This document shows, one piece after another, positions 1 to 9,295 of a stretch of 62,084 nt of DNA (position 1 is the stretch's first letter; each line of letters starts with the position of its first letter). This DNA is from an uncultured Spartobacteria bacterium (GTDB taxonomy: Bacteria > Verrucomicrobiota > Verrucomicrobiia > Chthoniobacterales > Chthoniobacteraceae), in NCBI GenBank assembly GCA_903901425.1, contig CAIURC010000017.1, positions 1 through 62,084 of the forward strand, in the 5' to 3' direction. A program made the position numbers and the translations under genes. Below the pieces are notes generated by a model. The model worked only from the letters and a program-made list of their open reading frames with translations. It was not told where the DNA came from and did not search any database.

Positions 1-105
1 TGGCGAATCCCCCCTCAATAGCCCCCTTGGGATAATTGTCGTCAGGGGTCATTTTTAATTGTCGCTGGTGACAAATCGTAATTGTCGCTGGACAATCCTT
101 CTTGA
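1..105. repeat. Three 23-bp-spaced direct repeats, probable end of an IS21-like element
   Basis: The 9-mer TAATTGTCG occurs at 33-41, 56-64 and 79-87, exactly 23 bp apart. The second and third copies extend to TAATTGTCGCTGG. Short repeats in tandem at a transposon end are typical of the IS21 family. The element interior would lie left of the window, so no transposase is visible to confirm it. The array abuts the broken IS3 orfA relic at about 105, which suggests insertion into it. Confidence 0.5.
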
Positions 106-294
106 CGCCTCCGTAATGGCTCTTCCAACGCTGGCAGGTTGCAACGCTGAATCCGAGCGCCCGCAGACCTCCTCCACGTTCTTGCCTGCCGCAAACATCC
201 CGCCGGCATCCCGCAGCTTCTTGATGATCTCTTCAGGTGTGTGTCGCTTTATCTTTATGATGTTGGACCGTGCTGTCGCGCAGCCGAATCTCAC
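105..294 (-). pseudogene. IS3-family transposase orfA relic, frameshifted and truncated
   Basis: The minus strand encodes the start of an IS3-type OrfA helix-turn-helix protein, with KRHTPEEIIKKLRDAGG followed by KNVEEVCGR. The reading then changes frame at about 160 and continues as LGFSVATCQRWKSHYGG, the expected second half of the HTH. After GGVKKD the homology stops where the direct repeats at 1-105 begin. The leucine-zipper part of OrfA and all of OrfB are missing. It is a dead fragment broken by a frameshift and by a neighbouring element. Confidence 0.75.
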
Positions 295-1095
295 AATTCA
301 TGGATCTGTTTGCGGAGAGCACTCCGAGGGCAGCCGGGAGCGTTACCTCACTGGCACGAGCTGGGAGAGATGCAACACGCCTTGCGTCGAGAGCCTTCGG
401 ATTCTGCGCTCATTGGGATTGAGCGCGGTGGTGCATATTCAGAAGACCGATATAAAACCGGAATATAACAAATGGCGGACCCTTGACCGGGCAGTCAGCA
501 AAATCCCGGCGCAACGATTGCGCTCATTGCACCAACGCCTCAACCAAACACCCCCCGTTCTGATCCCACTTCCACCCATGGTCGCCAGAGATCAAGCGGA
601 CAGCGCTTTCGAACAGCATCAGATCAGTCTGCCTGTTGAACGCAGCTTTAATCTGGAGCCGTTTCCCGCAAATGTGGTGGTTCGTGTGGGTGGCGCCGGA
701 ACAGATCAGATTTATCTCAACGATCAACTCGTCCGAGAGATGAGCGGTCGCGACCGTAAGGGCTATCCGTCCACTTCCTTAGCGCTGCCTTCGCCCAATG
801 CCCACAAAGCATTGCGACTCGGCACGAACGTTTTCAGGGCGCTACCGAGTCAGCCCACCAGTGGCGAAAAGAAACAAAAGGCGGACTCAGAACCCACGAA
901 GCGCAAAGCCGCGAGTGTTCGAGCCATCGACACAGGCCTTTTCGAGGTCGATTTCAGGCGTTAAACCCGTTTACACCACCGCTACACCATGCGCCCCGTT
1001 GATGTCCGATATGCACAACCATTCCTGTCTCGGGAGACTTGAGGAGACAGGCATTTTATTCTCGTTTCCGCGCCTGAGCTTTACGGCATTGTTCC
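295..1095. other. Degenerate region with no recognisable gene
   Basis: Several open frames cross this stretch on both strands, for example 59-964 on plus and 524-727 on minus. None shows a domain I recognise, and the plus-strand one starts antisense to the IS relic. I read the stretch as decayed mobile-element or gene debris. Confidence 0.5.
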
Positions 1096-1165
1096 GGCAC
1101 CAAATCGACATCGTGTCGTTTTCGTGCCTGCGATGCTCCGGATTTTTCTGGCACCAAATCGACAT
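1096..1165. repeat. Perfect 16-bp direct repeat pair, probable IS end
   Basis: GGCACCAAATCGACAT occurs at 1096-1111 and again at 1150-1165, spaced 54 bp. Read on the minus strand the motif is ATGTCGATTTGGTGCC. Paired internal copies of a sequence like this are typical of IS21-family ends. No transposase is attached, so the element is either a solo end or has been deleted. Confidence 0.45.
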
Positions 1166-1759
1166 TGACTCAAGCAAAATGGCCCCCCAAGGCCGTTCTA
1201 CGCCCGACTCCCGCTCACCCCTAGCACGAGCATGTCCGGAGAAGACGGGTTTTTAGATTACCCGTTCTTTAGGGCGGCAGTTTGTTCCTGAGGAGCGAAA
1301 ACGCCTGAAGGACTGGGCGCGTCGCCTGTAAGACATGGTCGGCGATCGGTTTGAGATCGGTGCAGCGGAGAGCCTTCCGGCTGTTGCGAATGTGCCGCTC
1401 CATCGCCTGGAGATGATCCTTGCTTCTGCTGCCCGCAGCCTCGGCTTCGAAACGCTCGACGTGCAAACTCAGGAACAGCGATTCAACGCCATGGCAGTCT
1501 TTCAGCTCTCTGGGCTTTGGCGCAGATTGCGCTCGAGACGCTCCAGAGCCTCCTTCAGTTCACGGACGCGCTTGATGTCTGGCTTCGACCCGCGGCCACC
1601 GAGCCGTGGCACACCGTCGGCCACGCTTCCTCGGGCACCAAGGCTTCACCCAAATCGCAGGAAGGCTGCAAGGTCCATGCCTCCGCCCGGGCCAAGCGCT
1701 GCCTACCGCATCCCAGAGGGTGAATACCGAACTCTTCTCACACCCCGGCCGTTCGGTTC
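1166..1759. other. No supported gene; possible decayed coding DNA on minus
   Basis: A 65-codon minus frame (1269-1466) and a helix-rich minus frame ending near 1503 (KRVRELKEALERLERNLRQ) look protein-like. Neither has a recognisable family, a convincing start, or an intact neighbour. They may be pieces of one broken gene. Nothing else is visible before the oxidoreductase that ends at 1760. Confidence 0.35.
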
Positions 1760-2884
1760 TCAGCCAATCTCCAGCACCGACTGGCTTTTCTGCGACTCCA
1801 GCGCCGCCGCAAAAATCTCGTGGGTCGCCACCGCCTCCTGCGGCGTGGCGCATCCGAACCGGCCCTCCAAAAGGCCCTCCCGTTCCGCCAAATAGGCCGC
1901 CCACATCTGCTGGATCACGTCTGGAAATCCGGGCTCGAAAATGCCGCCGGTGACCGTCTTGAACGGGGTGCCGAATCCGAGATCCGTCCGTTTCCACCAC
2001 TGCTCCTTGCCGCGTTCAAACACCTCCAGCGTCTTGGGCATGGACGTGCTGAACCGGACACCGGACTCCGTGCCAAGCACCTCGATGAACCACGTGTTGG
2101 TGGCTCCGGGCGCGAGCCGCTTCATCTCGAGACGCAACGGCACTTCCACGCCTCCCACCTCGGTCCAGCTGTGCAGCACCGCGTTGTCCCACGTGTCGCA
2201 CACGGCCATTCCGCCGCGCCCGTCAGGCCGCTGTCCGTACCCTTTCTGCAACTGCGCGTACAACCTCTTCGGACGCCACCCCAGCCGCAACGGGACATGG
2301 CAGGCGTGCATCCCGAGATCGTTCAAAACCCCGCCCTCGCCGCATGTGACCGATGACCGCTTCCAGTTGGCTGGCTTGGTTGGATCCAAATCGCTGCTGT
2401 GATGAAAACCCGATACCACCTCCAGCACCCGTCCCAACTGGCCGCCACGCGCCATCTCAAACGCGCGCTGGGCTCCGGGGAAAAACGGCATCTCGGAGCT
2501 GCACCGCACAAACCGCCCGCTGCTTTCCACGGCGGAAAGAATCCGGCGGGCCGATGCGAGATCGATCCCGAACGGTTTCTCGGCCAGCAGATCTTTGCCC
2601 GCAGCCAGCACATCGCAATAGAGTTTCTCGTGCAGGTTGTGCGGCACGGCCACGTACACCACATCCACAGCGGGATTCGCCAGCAGCTCCCGGTAATCCG
2701 CCGTTTTCTGGACGCAACTCGGGATACACTCAAACCAGGAAAGACTCGCAGGATTCAGGTCTGCGACCGCCACCAGCACCGGACGCACCGGCAGATCCGT
2801 GATCGCACACCACCGCGCAAAGGCACTCGCCATTTCCCGGCCCATCAGGCCGCCGCCAATGATTCCTACTCGGATGTCTTTCAT
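1760..2884 (-). CDS. Gfo/Idh/MocA-family NAD(P)-dependent oxidoreductase
   Basis: A 374-residue protein starting at MKDIRVGIIGGG. This glycine-rich Rossmann loop binds NAD(P). The family signature EKPFGIDLASA follows near residue 95 and supplies the conserved lysine, and the C-terminal half is the usual alpha/beta substrate domain. An upstream in-frame extension exists but overlaps glcF, so the ATG at 2884 is preferred. Members oxidise or epimerise sugars and inositols; the exact substrate cannot be read. It is the last gene of the 7542-1760 operon, five bases after glcF, which points to sugar or hydroxy-acid catabolism. Confidence 0.88.
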   Translation of the reverse strand: MKDIRVGIIGGGLMGREMASAFARWCAITDLPVRPVLVAVADLNPASLSWFECIPSCVQKTADYRELLANPAVDVVYVAVPHNLHEKLYCDVLAAGKDLLAEKPFGIDLASARRILSAVESSGRFVRCSSEMPFFPGAQRAFEMARGGQLGRVLEVVSGFHHSSDLDPTKPANWKRSSVTCGEGGVLNDLGMHACHVPLRLGWRPKRLYAQLQKGYGQRPDGRGGMAVCDTWDNAVLHSWTEVGGVEVPLRLEMKRLAPGATNTWFIEVLGTESGVRFSTSMPKTLEVFERGKEQWWKRTDLGFGTPFKTVTGGIFEPGFPDVIQQMWAAYLAEREGLLEGRFGCATPQEAVATHEIFAAALESQKSQSVLEIG

Positions 2885-2889
2885 AAATT

Positions 2890-4212
2890 TCAGTGTTTCC
2901 TTTCCGCACCCACCGGTTTCTCCGCGCGTTCGGCGCGATAAGCCCGGGCCAGCAGCGTCACGGGTTGCACCACGTCCACCGGCACACCGGCCGCCCGCAG
3001 CCCGTTGGCCACCTGCAGGTGGCAACCCGGGTTCGACGTTGCCAGAAACCGCGCGCCCGTCGCCGCAATGTGCCCCACTTTTCGCTTCAACAGCGCTCCG
3101 GACTGTTCGGGCTGGGTGATGCTGTAAACCCCGGCACTTCCACAACACCACGAGGATTCCGCCAGCTCCACCAGCCGCACCCCGGGAATCGATTTCAAAA
3201 TCTCGCGCGGTTGTTTCACCACCTTCTGGCCGTGCGCCAGATGACACGACTCATGGTACGTCACCACCGCTTCTTCTCCCGCTGCCGGTTTGCGGCATCC
3301 GATCTCCACCAGCCATTCGTGGATGTCGCGCACTTTCCGGTCCCATTCCGCCGCCCGCGCCGCGTACTCTGCGTCCCCGGCCAGCACCCGGGAATAATGC
3401 CGGAGATGCGCCCCGCATCCGCCTGCGTTCGTGATGATCGCGTCGTAGTTTTCGGGCGGCATCCGGTCGAGCATCCGGCGCGCCAGTTCCGCGGCCAGTC
3501 CGGGTTCCCCATTGTGACCGTGCAACGATCCGCAACATCCCTGCGCCGCCGGTGTATGGACCCTGCACCCGTTGGCCAGAAGCACATCCGCCGTGTCCCG
3601 GTTGATGTTGGAAAACGCGATGTCCTGAACGCACCCGGTCAGAAGCGCCACGCGGTACCGGGCCGGTCCTTCCGGCAGTTCCTCCTCGGCGATGCATTCG
3701 TCCGAGAAACACGCTGAAATCCGGGGAGTCTGCGGTTCGAGCCGCTGCAGATCCGCAGGGAGCACCCGGGTCAGCCCGAGCCGGCGCACCCACCCGTCCA
3801 GACCTGTTTTCTGGTAAATCCGCAAAACCCGCGCGACGATGCGGAGCGCCCAAGGCCGCATAAACAGGAACCGCAGGGTCAACGCCCGCCAGAGGACGCG
3901 CGCGGGCGTCTGCGGCAGCCCGGATTGTTCCACCTCCGCCCGGGCTGCCTCGAACAACCCGGCGTAATCCACGCCTGCAGGACAGGCGGTCTGACACGCC
4001 AGACACCCGAGGCAGTAGCTCATTTCGTCCGCAAACTCGCGCCCCGCCACCAGATCGCCATCCGCCACGGCGCGCATCAGGGCGATCCGGCCCCGGGGTC
4101 CGTGCCGTTCGCGCTTGGTGGCGTCAAATGTCGGGCAGGTTGGCAGACACATCCCGCAGTGCATGCACTGCTGCAGATCCGAGTAATCCAGCTGCTGGAG
4201 TGGGCCGCTCAT
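2890..4212 (-). CDS. glcF: Glycolate/lactate oxidase iron-sulfur subunit GlcF
   Basis: A 440-residue protein with two 4Fe-4S ferredoxin motifs, at C16/C19/C22/C26 and C67/C70/C73/C77. Two cysteine-rich CCG domains follow (AAQGCCGSLHGHNG and ESSWCCGSAG). No transmembrane segment is visible, so it should be cytoplasmic or peripheral. With GlcD it carries electrons from oxidation of glycolate or another 2-hydroxy acid to the respiratory chain. The glcD stop is only three bases upstream, so the two subunits are co-translated. In this operon the substrate could instead be lactate or a sugar-derived hydroxy acid. Confidence 0.93.
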   Translation of the reverse strand: MSGPLQQLDYSDLQQCMHCGMCLPTCPTFDATKRERHGPRGRIALMRAVADGDLVAGREFADEMSYCLGCLACQTACPAGVDYAGLFEAARAEVEQSGLPQTPARVLWRALTLRFLFMRPWALRIVARVLRIYQKTGLDGWVRRLGLTRVLPADLQRLEPQTPRISACFSDECIAEEELPEGPARYRVALLTGCVQDIAFSNINRDTADVLLANGCRVHTPAAQGCCGSLHGHNGEPGLAAELARRMLDRMPPENYDAIITNAGGCGAHLRHYSRVLAGDAEYAARAAEWDRKVRDIHEWLVEIGCRKPAAGEEAVVTYHESCHLAHGQKVVKQPREILKSIPGVRLVELAESSWCCGSAGVYSITQPEQSGALLKRKVGHIAATGARFLATSNPGCHLQVANGLRAAGVPVDVVQPVTLLARAYRAERAEKPVGAERKH

Positions 4213-4215
4213 GGA

Positions 4216-5598
4216 TCAATCAAAGATTTTCCCGGGATTCAACAACCCAGCCGGGTCCAGCGCCACGCGCACCTGTTTCATCAGTTCGTAACTCGCATCC
4301 CCCAGTTGCCGACGGAGCCACGGTTTTTTCGCCAGTCCCACCCCATGCTCGCCGGTGATCGTTCCACCCAGTTCCAGCGTCCGCTCCACAATCTCGTCCA
4401 ATGCCAGGTGCACTTTCCGCATCTCCTCCGTGTCCCGTTCGTCCGTCAGAAACGTCGGATGGAGGTTGCCGTCCCCCATGTGGCCGAAGGTTCCCACCTG
4501 CAGACCGTGCCGGTCCGCGATCTCTGCAATGTACGCCACCATCCGGGCCAGTTCGCTCCGGGGCACGGTCACGTCCTCCAGAATCGTGGTCGGGCGCATC
4601 CGGGCCAGCGCGGAAAACGCGCTGCGCCGCGCCGTGGCCAGCTGCTGCGCTTCCTCCACGGAACCCGCGACGCGCACCGCCCGCGCACCGCGTTCCCGCG
4701 CGATTTGTTCCATGCGCGCCGCCTCGTCCCGGACGGCTTCCGGATGCCCGTCGGTTTCCATCAACAACAACGCGGCGCAGTCTGTCGGCAGCCCCACCTT
4801 CGCGTAGTCTTCCACGCACTGGATCGTGCGCCGGTCGAGAAACTCCAGGGTGCACGGAATGATCTTGGCTGCGATGATGGCCGAAACCGTCTCAGCCGCG
4901 TCTTCCATCCGGTCATACAGAGCCAGCATGGTGCGGCGCGCAGCGGGCCTCGGCAGCAGCTTCAGCAGGACCTCGGTCACAATCCCGAGCGTCCCTTCGG
5001 AGCCGATGAACAGGTCTTTCATCGAATACCCGGCCACATCCTTCACACAGGCGTTCCCGAGCCGGACCACGCGCCCGTCGGCCATCACGACCTCCAGACC
5101 CATCACATAGTCCCGGGTCACGCCGTACTTCAACCCGCGCAGGCCGCCCGAGTTTTCTGCCACGTTCCCGCCAATGGTGCTGATCTTCATCGAACCCGGA
5201 TCGGGCGGGTAAAACAACCCGTGCACGCCCGCTGCCTCGTCGATCTTCAGCGTAATTGCCCCGGCCTGCGCCCGCAGCGTCAGGTTGTTCGGATCCACCT
5301 CCAAGATCCGGTCCATCCGGACCAGACACAGCACCACGCATCCTCCCGAGGGCACGCTCCCCCCGCTCAGCCCGGTGCCGGATCCCCGTGTCACCACGGG
5401 CACCCGGTTAGCCGCAGCCCAGCGCACCACTGCCGCCACCTGCCCGGTGTCGGCGGGAAACACCACGGCTCCCGGCCGTTCCTTGAGCGCTGCCGTGCCG
5501 TCGAATCCGTAGGGAAGGATGTCCTCGGGCCGCCAGAGGACGTTCTCCGCCCCCACCAAACCCGCCAGTTCGCTCAACGCTGTTTCGGATAATGCCAT
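4216..5598 (-). CDS. glcD: FAD-binding 2-hydroxy-acid oxidase subunit GlcD
   Basis: A 460-residue flavoprotein of usual GlcD length. The N-terminal PCMH-type FAD domain shows PVVTRGSGTGLSGGSVPSGG and PPDPGSMKISTIGGNVAENS. The C-terminal FAD-oxidase domain shows FGHMGDGNLHP and GTITGEHGVGLAKK. The ATG at 5598 (MALSETALSEL) is chosen over an upstream in-frame start because homology begins there. It oxidises glycolate, D-lactate or a related acid and passes electrons to the adjacent GlcF. A second GlcD-like gene without a partner lies at 47042. Confidence 0.93.
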   Translation of the reverse strand: MALSETALSELAGLVGAENVLWRPEDILPYGFDGTAALKERPGAVVFPADTGQVAAVVRWAAANRVPVVTRGSGTGLSGGSVPSGGCVVLCLVRMDRILEVDPNNLTLRAQAGAITLKIDEAAGVHGLFYPPDPGSMKISTIGGNVAENSGGLRGLKYGVTRDYVMGLEVVMADGRVVRLGNACVKDVAGYSMKDLFIGSEGTLGIVTEVLLKLLPRPAARRTMLALYDRMEDAAETVSAIIAAKIIPCTLEFLDRRTIQCVEDYAKVGLPTDCAALLLMETDGHPEAVRDEAARMEQIARERGARAVRVAGSVEEAQQLATARRSAFSALARMRPTTILEDVTVPRSELARMVAYIAEIADRHGLQVGTFGHMGDGNLHPTFLTDERDTEEMRKVHLALDEIVERTLELGGTITGEHGVGLAKKPWLRRQLGDASYELMKQVRVALDPAGLLNPGKIFD

Positions 5599-5654
5599 GG
5601 TCGTTCCAAGTTTCGCCTCGGAGTCTCTCCGATTTCCGGCGGAACTCCAGCAGC

Positions 5655-6482
5655 TCAAATGTGCTTCAGCGCATCTTCCACACTCAGCCCGTCGTGTACC
5701 ATCCCCATCAGCGCCCGCGTGATCCCACCGGGATTCGGATGCTGGATCACGTTCCGCCCGTACACGATCCCCGACGCCCCCTGCTCCATCAACGCCTGGG
5801 TCCGCTCCAAGATCACACGGTCACTCACCCGGCCGCCGCCCCGGACCAGAATCGGGATCCCCGCCGCCGTTTCCACGACCCGGTGGTACACGCTCACGTC
5901 ATCCGTTGGATCCGCCTTGATCACGTCCGCACCCAGCTCCACCGCCTGCCGCACCAGATGCAGGATCTTCTCCAAGTCGCCGTCCACCATGTAGCCGCCC
6001 GCCTCCGAGTTGGGCCGGAACACCAGCGGCTCCACCATCATTGGCATCCCGTAATGATCCGCCTGAACTTTGAGACGCAGGATGTTCTCAATGCATTCCG
6101 CGTGCACCTCCGGAGCGCCTGGGATTTGGAACAGGTTCACGCACACACAGGCCGCATCCAGCCGGACCGCCTGCAGCATGGCTTCTTCGATCATCAGACT
6201 GAACCGCCGTGCCGGTAGCTCACGCCCGTACACGTTGGCCACGTCCGTCCGCAGGACCAGACTCGGCTTCTGACGACCCCGGATCTCTTGGAGATGCCGC
6301 GCCTGACCGACCGTGAGCTGGATCGCGTCCGGCCCCGCATCCACCAGAGTCCGCACCACTTTCCGCATGTCCTCGATGCCTTGGAGGAACCCGGGCTGGT
6401 TGAAAAAACCGTGGTCGACGGCCACGTCAAAACACCGGCCGGAACGCGCATTGAACAAACGTTGGAGACGATAGGTTTTCAT
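5655..6482 (-). CDS. Class I (Schiff-base) aldolase of the DeoC/FbaB/LsrF type
   Basis: A 275-residue TIM-barrel protein. FDVAVDHGFF near residue 18 matches the first barrel strand of the DhnA/FbaB group. DVIKADPTDD near residue 190 holds the expected Schiff-base lysine. LVRGGGRVSD and GIVYGRNVIQHPNP form the phosphate-binding end of the barrel. It should split or form a ketose phosphate or keto-sugar. It lies between the sugar isomerase and the glycolate oxidase genes, so it probably produces the hydroxyaldehyde or acid that GlcDF oxidises. The exact substrate is not readable. Confidence 0.85.
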   Translation of the reverse strand: MKTYRLQRLFNARSGRCFDVAVDHGFFNQPGFLQGIEDMRKVVRTLVDAGPDAIQLTVGQARHLQEIRGRQKPSLVLRTDVANVYGRELPARRFSLMIEEAMLQAVRLDAACVCVNLFQIPGAPEVHAECIENILRLKVQADHYGMPMMVEPLVFRPNSEAGGYMVDGDLEKILHLVRQAVELGADVIKADPTDDVSVYHRVVETAAGIPILVRGGGRVSDRVILERTQALMEQGASGIVYGRNVIQHPNPGGITRALMGMVHDGLSVEDALKHI

Positions 6483-6498
6483 GAGGGAAAAGTTCTGT

Positions 6499-7542
6499 TT
6501 ATTTCACACCGAGCAGATGCTTGAGGATGTAGCACTCCAGCGCCTCGTAGTCTCGCGCTTCCCGGTACTGACGCACAAGTTCACCGTCCAGCGCCCGGTA
6601 TTTCTCCACCAGATGCAGGAAAATTTCGCGGCTATTCCGGAGATGCACGGTCACCGGGCTTCCCTTCTGTGTCCGCATCGCCTTCACATCCAGGCCGATG
6701 AATTCGCCCCGGCGGCCGTACCCCGCCTCTTCCAGAACCCGGACCTGATTGAACGCCGCACGCAGGTTGGCGCCGCCGAAGTTTTTGTCCTGATCGTACT
6801 TGAGCCCGTTCTGGTCGTTGAGATGCACGGACGCCAGTTTGTCATGGGCCAGCGCAAACGCCATCTCGTCGCTGGGATCGAGCCCGGCCAGAAGCGCATG
6901 CGCGCTTTCGATCAGCCCCTTGACCCGGCGATGATCCTTGGACGCGTAGGCCAGAGCCACGGTGTGGCCGATGGTCGGCACATACGCCTGGTCCGTGGGC
7001 TCGTTCGGCTTCGGTTCGATCCAGATCTCAATCTCCCGGTCGTACTCCAGCATCGCGTTGATCGTCCCCAAAATCCGCTCATACGCCAGCCGCGCATCCT
7101 TGGCCTCCCGGATGTAACTTCCCTCCCGCGACAACCAAAGCACAATGGCTTTGCACCCCAGCGCCCGCGCAATGTCGATGCACTTCTGGGTCCGTTCCCA
7201 TGCGTACTTCCGGTCGGATTCGCTGTTCGACGTGTACGCGCCGTCCACGGTCTGATCCGCAAACCACAAGCGCGGCGCCACGAACTCCGGCACCAGGCCG
7301 TGATTGCCCAGCATCGTTTTCACCTCGCCTGCCCGGGACAGCATCTGCGCCGGCGTCATCCCGTCCAAGCCTGGCACCACGTCGTCGTCGTGGAACTGGA
7401 CTCCCTCAAATCCGAGGGGCCGGTACAACGCAAACTTCTCCTCATGCGGGAAGGCCGGGCGCACCTCGGGACCAAAAGGATCTGCGCCTTCAGAAATGTT
7501 CCAGGGACCAAACGAGAAACGGTAGGGGATGGAATCGCTCAT
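6499..7542 (-). CDS. Xylose-isomerase-like TIM-barrel sugar isomerase
   Basis: A 347-residue protein. VQFHDDDVVPG near residue 48 carries the catalytic His-Asp pair of xylose isomerase (FHDxD). WIEPKPNEPTDQAY near residue 175 is the metal-binding EPKP(N/Q)EP motif, and SVHLNDQNG supplies further metal ligands. It is somewhat shorter than standard XylA (about 390 to 440). It should interconvert an aldose and a ketose such as xylose, rhamnose or fucose using two divalent metals. It is first in the operon, 16 bases before the aldolase gene, and faces an AraC regulator across 115 bp. No sugar kinase is present in the operon. Confidence 0.85.
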   Translation of the reverse strand: MSDSIPYRFSFGPWNISEGADPFGPEVRPAFPHEEKFALYRPLGFEGVQFHDDDVVPGLDGMTPAQMLSRAGEVKTMLGNHGLVPEFVAPRLWFADQTVDGAYTSNSESDRKYAWERTQKCIDIARALGCKAIVLWLSREGSYIREAKDARLAYERILGTINAMLEYDREIEIWIEPKPNEPTDQAYVPTIGHTVALAYASKDHRRVKGLIESAHALLAGLDPSDEMAFALAHDKLASVHLNDQNGLKYDQDKNFGGANLRAAFNQVRVLEEAGYGRRGEFIGLDVKAMRTQKGSPVTVHLRNSREIFLHLVEKYRALDGELVRQYREARDYEALECYILKHLLGVK

Positions 7543-7657
7543 GGGGATGATTTCTAGCGCGAGCAGGCACCGTTCTCTACGTTCCCAGTCTCCACGGCTC
7601 CCACTTTTGTCTCACGCCGCACCTTTACGGATGCGCGCAAAGTGCTAGCGTAACCCC

Positions 7658-8551
7658 GTGCGCGGCGAACGTGAGCAGGTCCATTTCCCAGCAGGCCACT
7701 CCTTCCGGCTCCTCCGCTGGACCGAAGACGTTTCCCATGTCGACTGTCTGCTTTCCCCCACAAAAGCCGAACCGCTCTCTGGCGAAGGCAACCATTGGCA
7801 TTTCCATGCCGCCATGGAACTCACCCTGTTCGCCGCAGGCACAGGCACGCGGTTCGTGGGCGACCACATCGGGCCGTTCCAGTCCGGCGATCTTGTGCTC
7901 CTCGGCGAAAACCTGCCCCATTACTGGCACACCCGAGGATCGTCCCGCGGACTGTCCGTCCAATGGCATTTCCCGCAAAGCCACCCCTTCTGGGCTTTCC
8001 CGGAGACCCTGTCCCTCACAGGTCTTTTCGAGAAAGCAGGACGCGGCGTCCGGATCGTGGGCGCAACAGCCCGGGAAACGACGCGGCACCTGACGCAACT
8101 GGCGCAGTCTGCCGGGCCTGCGCGGCTGGCCGGATTGTTCGCGTTGCTCGGGCAACTCGCCCAGGCGCCGGACTCCGATTGTGAGTTGTTGTCACGCCGG
8201 TCGTTTGTGTTGTCGGCGGAATCCAACTATCAGGCGGCGATTTCGCGGGCGGTCCGGCATTTGGTGGCGCATTTCCGGGAGGAGGTGGGCTTGGAGGACC
8301 TGCTGCTGGTGACCGACATGAGCCGGGCCACGTTTGCCCGGCAGTTCAAAAAACATTCCGGCAAGACGTTCAGCGAGTTCATCTCCCAACTCCGCCTCCA
8401 GGCGGCCTGCCAGGAACTGCGCGAAACCGACCGGTCCGTTCTGGACATCGCGTCGTCTGCGGGATTCAGCCAGCTCTCGTTCTTCAACCGGTATTTCCGT
8501 CGGGAAATGGGCTGCAGCCCGACCCAGTACCGCCAGACTTCAAGCCGCTGA
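7658..8551 (+). CDS. AraC-family transcriptional regulator of the sugar operon
   Basis: A 297-residue protein starting at GTG. The N-terminal half is a cupin-like sensor (HFPAGHSFRLLRW; LTLFAAGTGTRFVGDHI). The C-terminal 100 residues hold two helix-turn-helix units, the second with DIASSAGFSQLSFFNRYFRR followed by PTQYR, the AraC hallmark. It is divergent from the isomerase/aldolase/GlcDF operon, with 115 bp between start codons, so it most likely activates that operon in response to a sugar or its breakdown product. No clear operator repeat was recognised in the gap. Confidence 0.9.
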   Translation: MRGEREQVHFPAGHSFRLLRWTEDVSHVDCLLSPTKAEPLSGEGNHWHFHAAMELTLFAAGTGTRFVGDHIGPFQSGDLVLLGENLPHYWHTRGSSRGLSVQWHFPQSHPFWAFPETLSLTGLFEKAGRGVRIVGATARETTRHLTQLAQSAGPARLAGLFALLGQLAQAPDSDCELLSRRSFVLSAESNYQAAISRAVRHLVAHFREEVGLEDLLLVTDMSRATFARQFKKHSGKTFSEFISQLRLQAACQELRETDRSVLDIASSAGFSQLSFFNRYFRREMGCSPTQYRQTSSR

Positions 8552-8820
8552 TTCGGGATGGGTGTCGGCAGGATGCTTCTGAAAGAAAAGCTTCCTCCAG
8601 TGGCTCCGTGGGGACCATGTGCGTTTCTGTAAATGCCGTAGCCGGGCCCGCAGCCCGGCAGTAGCGTCAGAAGATTCGGCCAAAGGGCGCAGTGCATGTA
8701 GCCCAAGGCTCAAAACTGCGGGCTCCGCTCCAGTGACTTTCCAAGCGTGGTCGACGTGGCGCATTTGAAAGTGAATTTATTGAGGCAGGAAAGCGCCATC
8801 CGTGCGTCCGCTGGCTCTCA

Positions 8821-9264
8821 TCATTGTATGTTATAGCCTGGAAATTCCTTGGTGATTTCCTCTCTGAATGGACAGCCCATTTCACGGGATTTTGGGTTGT
8901 TCTGGAGTTCAATGGCCACAACGTGGTCCCCCACAGATCGGATTGCGCATACTAAAGACTGCTTTCCATCTAATGATTGAAGCCTGAACGCTGTTGCATG
9001 TTCTGGCTGTTTGAGGGTCAACCCCGCGCTGGAGGCAATCGCCTTGCATAGATGTTTGAGCGCGACATCCCATGGCAAATGCACGCGTGTTGCGGAAATG
9101 CCGTATTCGTCTGTCACAACAAACCCGGCACGCCCGGCAGCCGTTTGCACCCGTTCAGCGCTGGCTTTCTCAATTGCCTCACCTTCTGGCCCGCTCGCAG
9201 CTCGGACGAAAATGACAAGAGCCAAAGGAATCGCGAGCAGCCATTTTCTGACTTTGTATCCCAT
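8821..9264 (-). CDS. Small secreted protein of unknown function
   Basis: A 147-residue protein starting MGYKVRKWLLAIPLALVIF, a basic N-terminus followed by a hydrophobic signal segment with likely cleavage near VRAAS. The mature part has no family I recognise. It contains two cysteines that could pair and a repeated pattern of charged helices. The ATG at 9264 is chosen because the longer frame upstream is only the out-of-frame shadow of the IS3 relic. It abuts the broken end of that relic, so its promoter may have been replaced. Confidence 0.6.
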   Translation of the reverse strand: MGYKVRKWLLAIPLALVIFVRAASGPEGEAIEKASAERVQTAAGRAGFVVTDEYGISATRVHLPWDVALKHLCKAIASSAGLTLKQPEHATAFRLQSLDGKQSLVCAIRSVGDHVVAIELQNNPKSREMGCPFREEITKEFPGYNIQ

Positions 9265-9295
9265 ACAGTGAATCCGTTTGTTTTTAATACTTGGC

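Noticed and set aside
59-964. 301-codon plus-strand open frame
   Set aside because: Begins in IS-end repeats and runs antisense to the IS3 relic; no domain or credible start.
3925-5592. 555-codon plus-strand open frame
   Set aside because: Antisense to glcD and glcF, whose motifs are unambiguous.
8636-8670. GC-rich hairpin after the AraC gene as terminator
   Set aside because: The GCCGGGCCCGCAGCCCGGC segment can fold but has no T-run and is followed by unrelated sequence.
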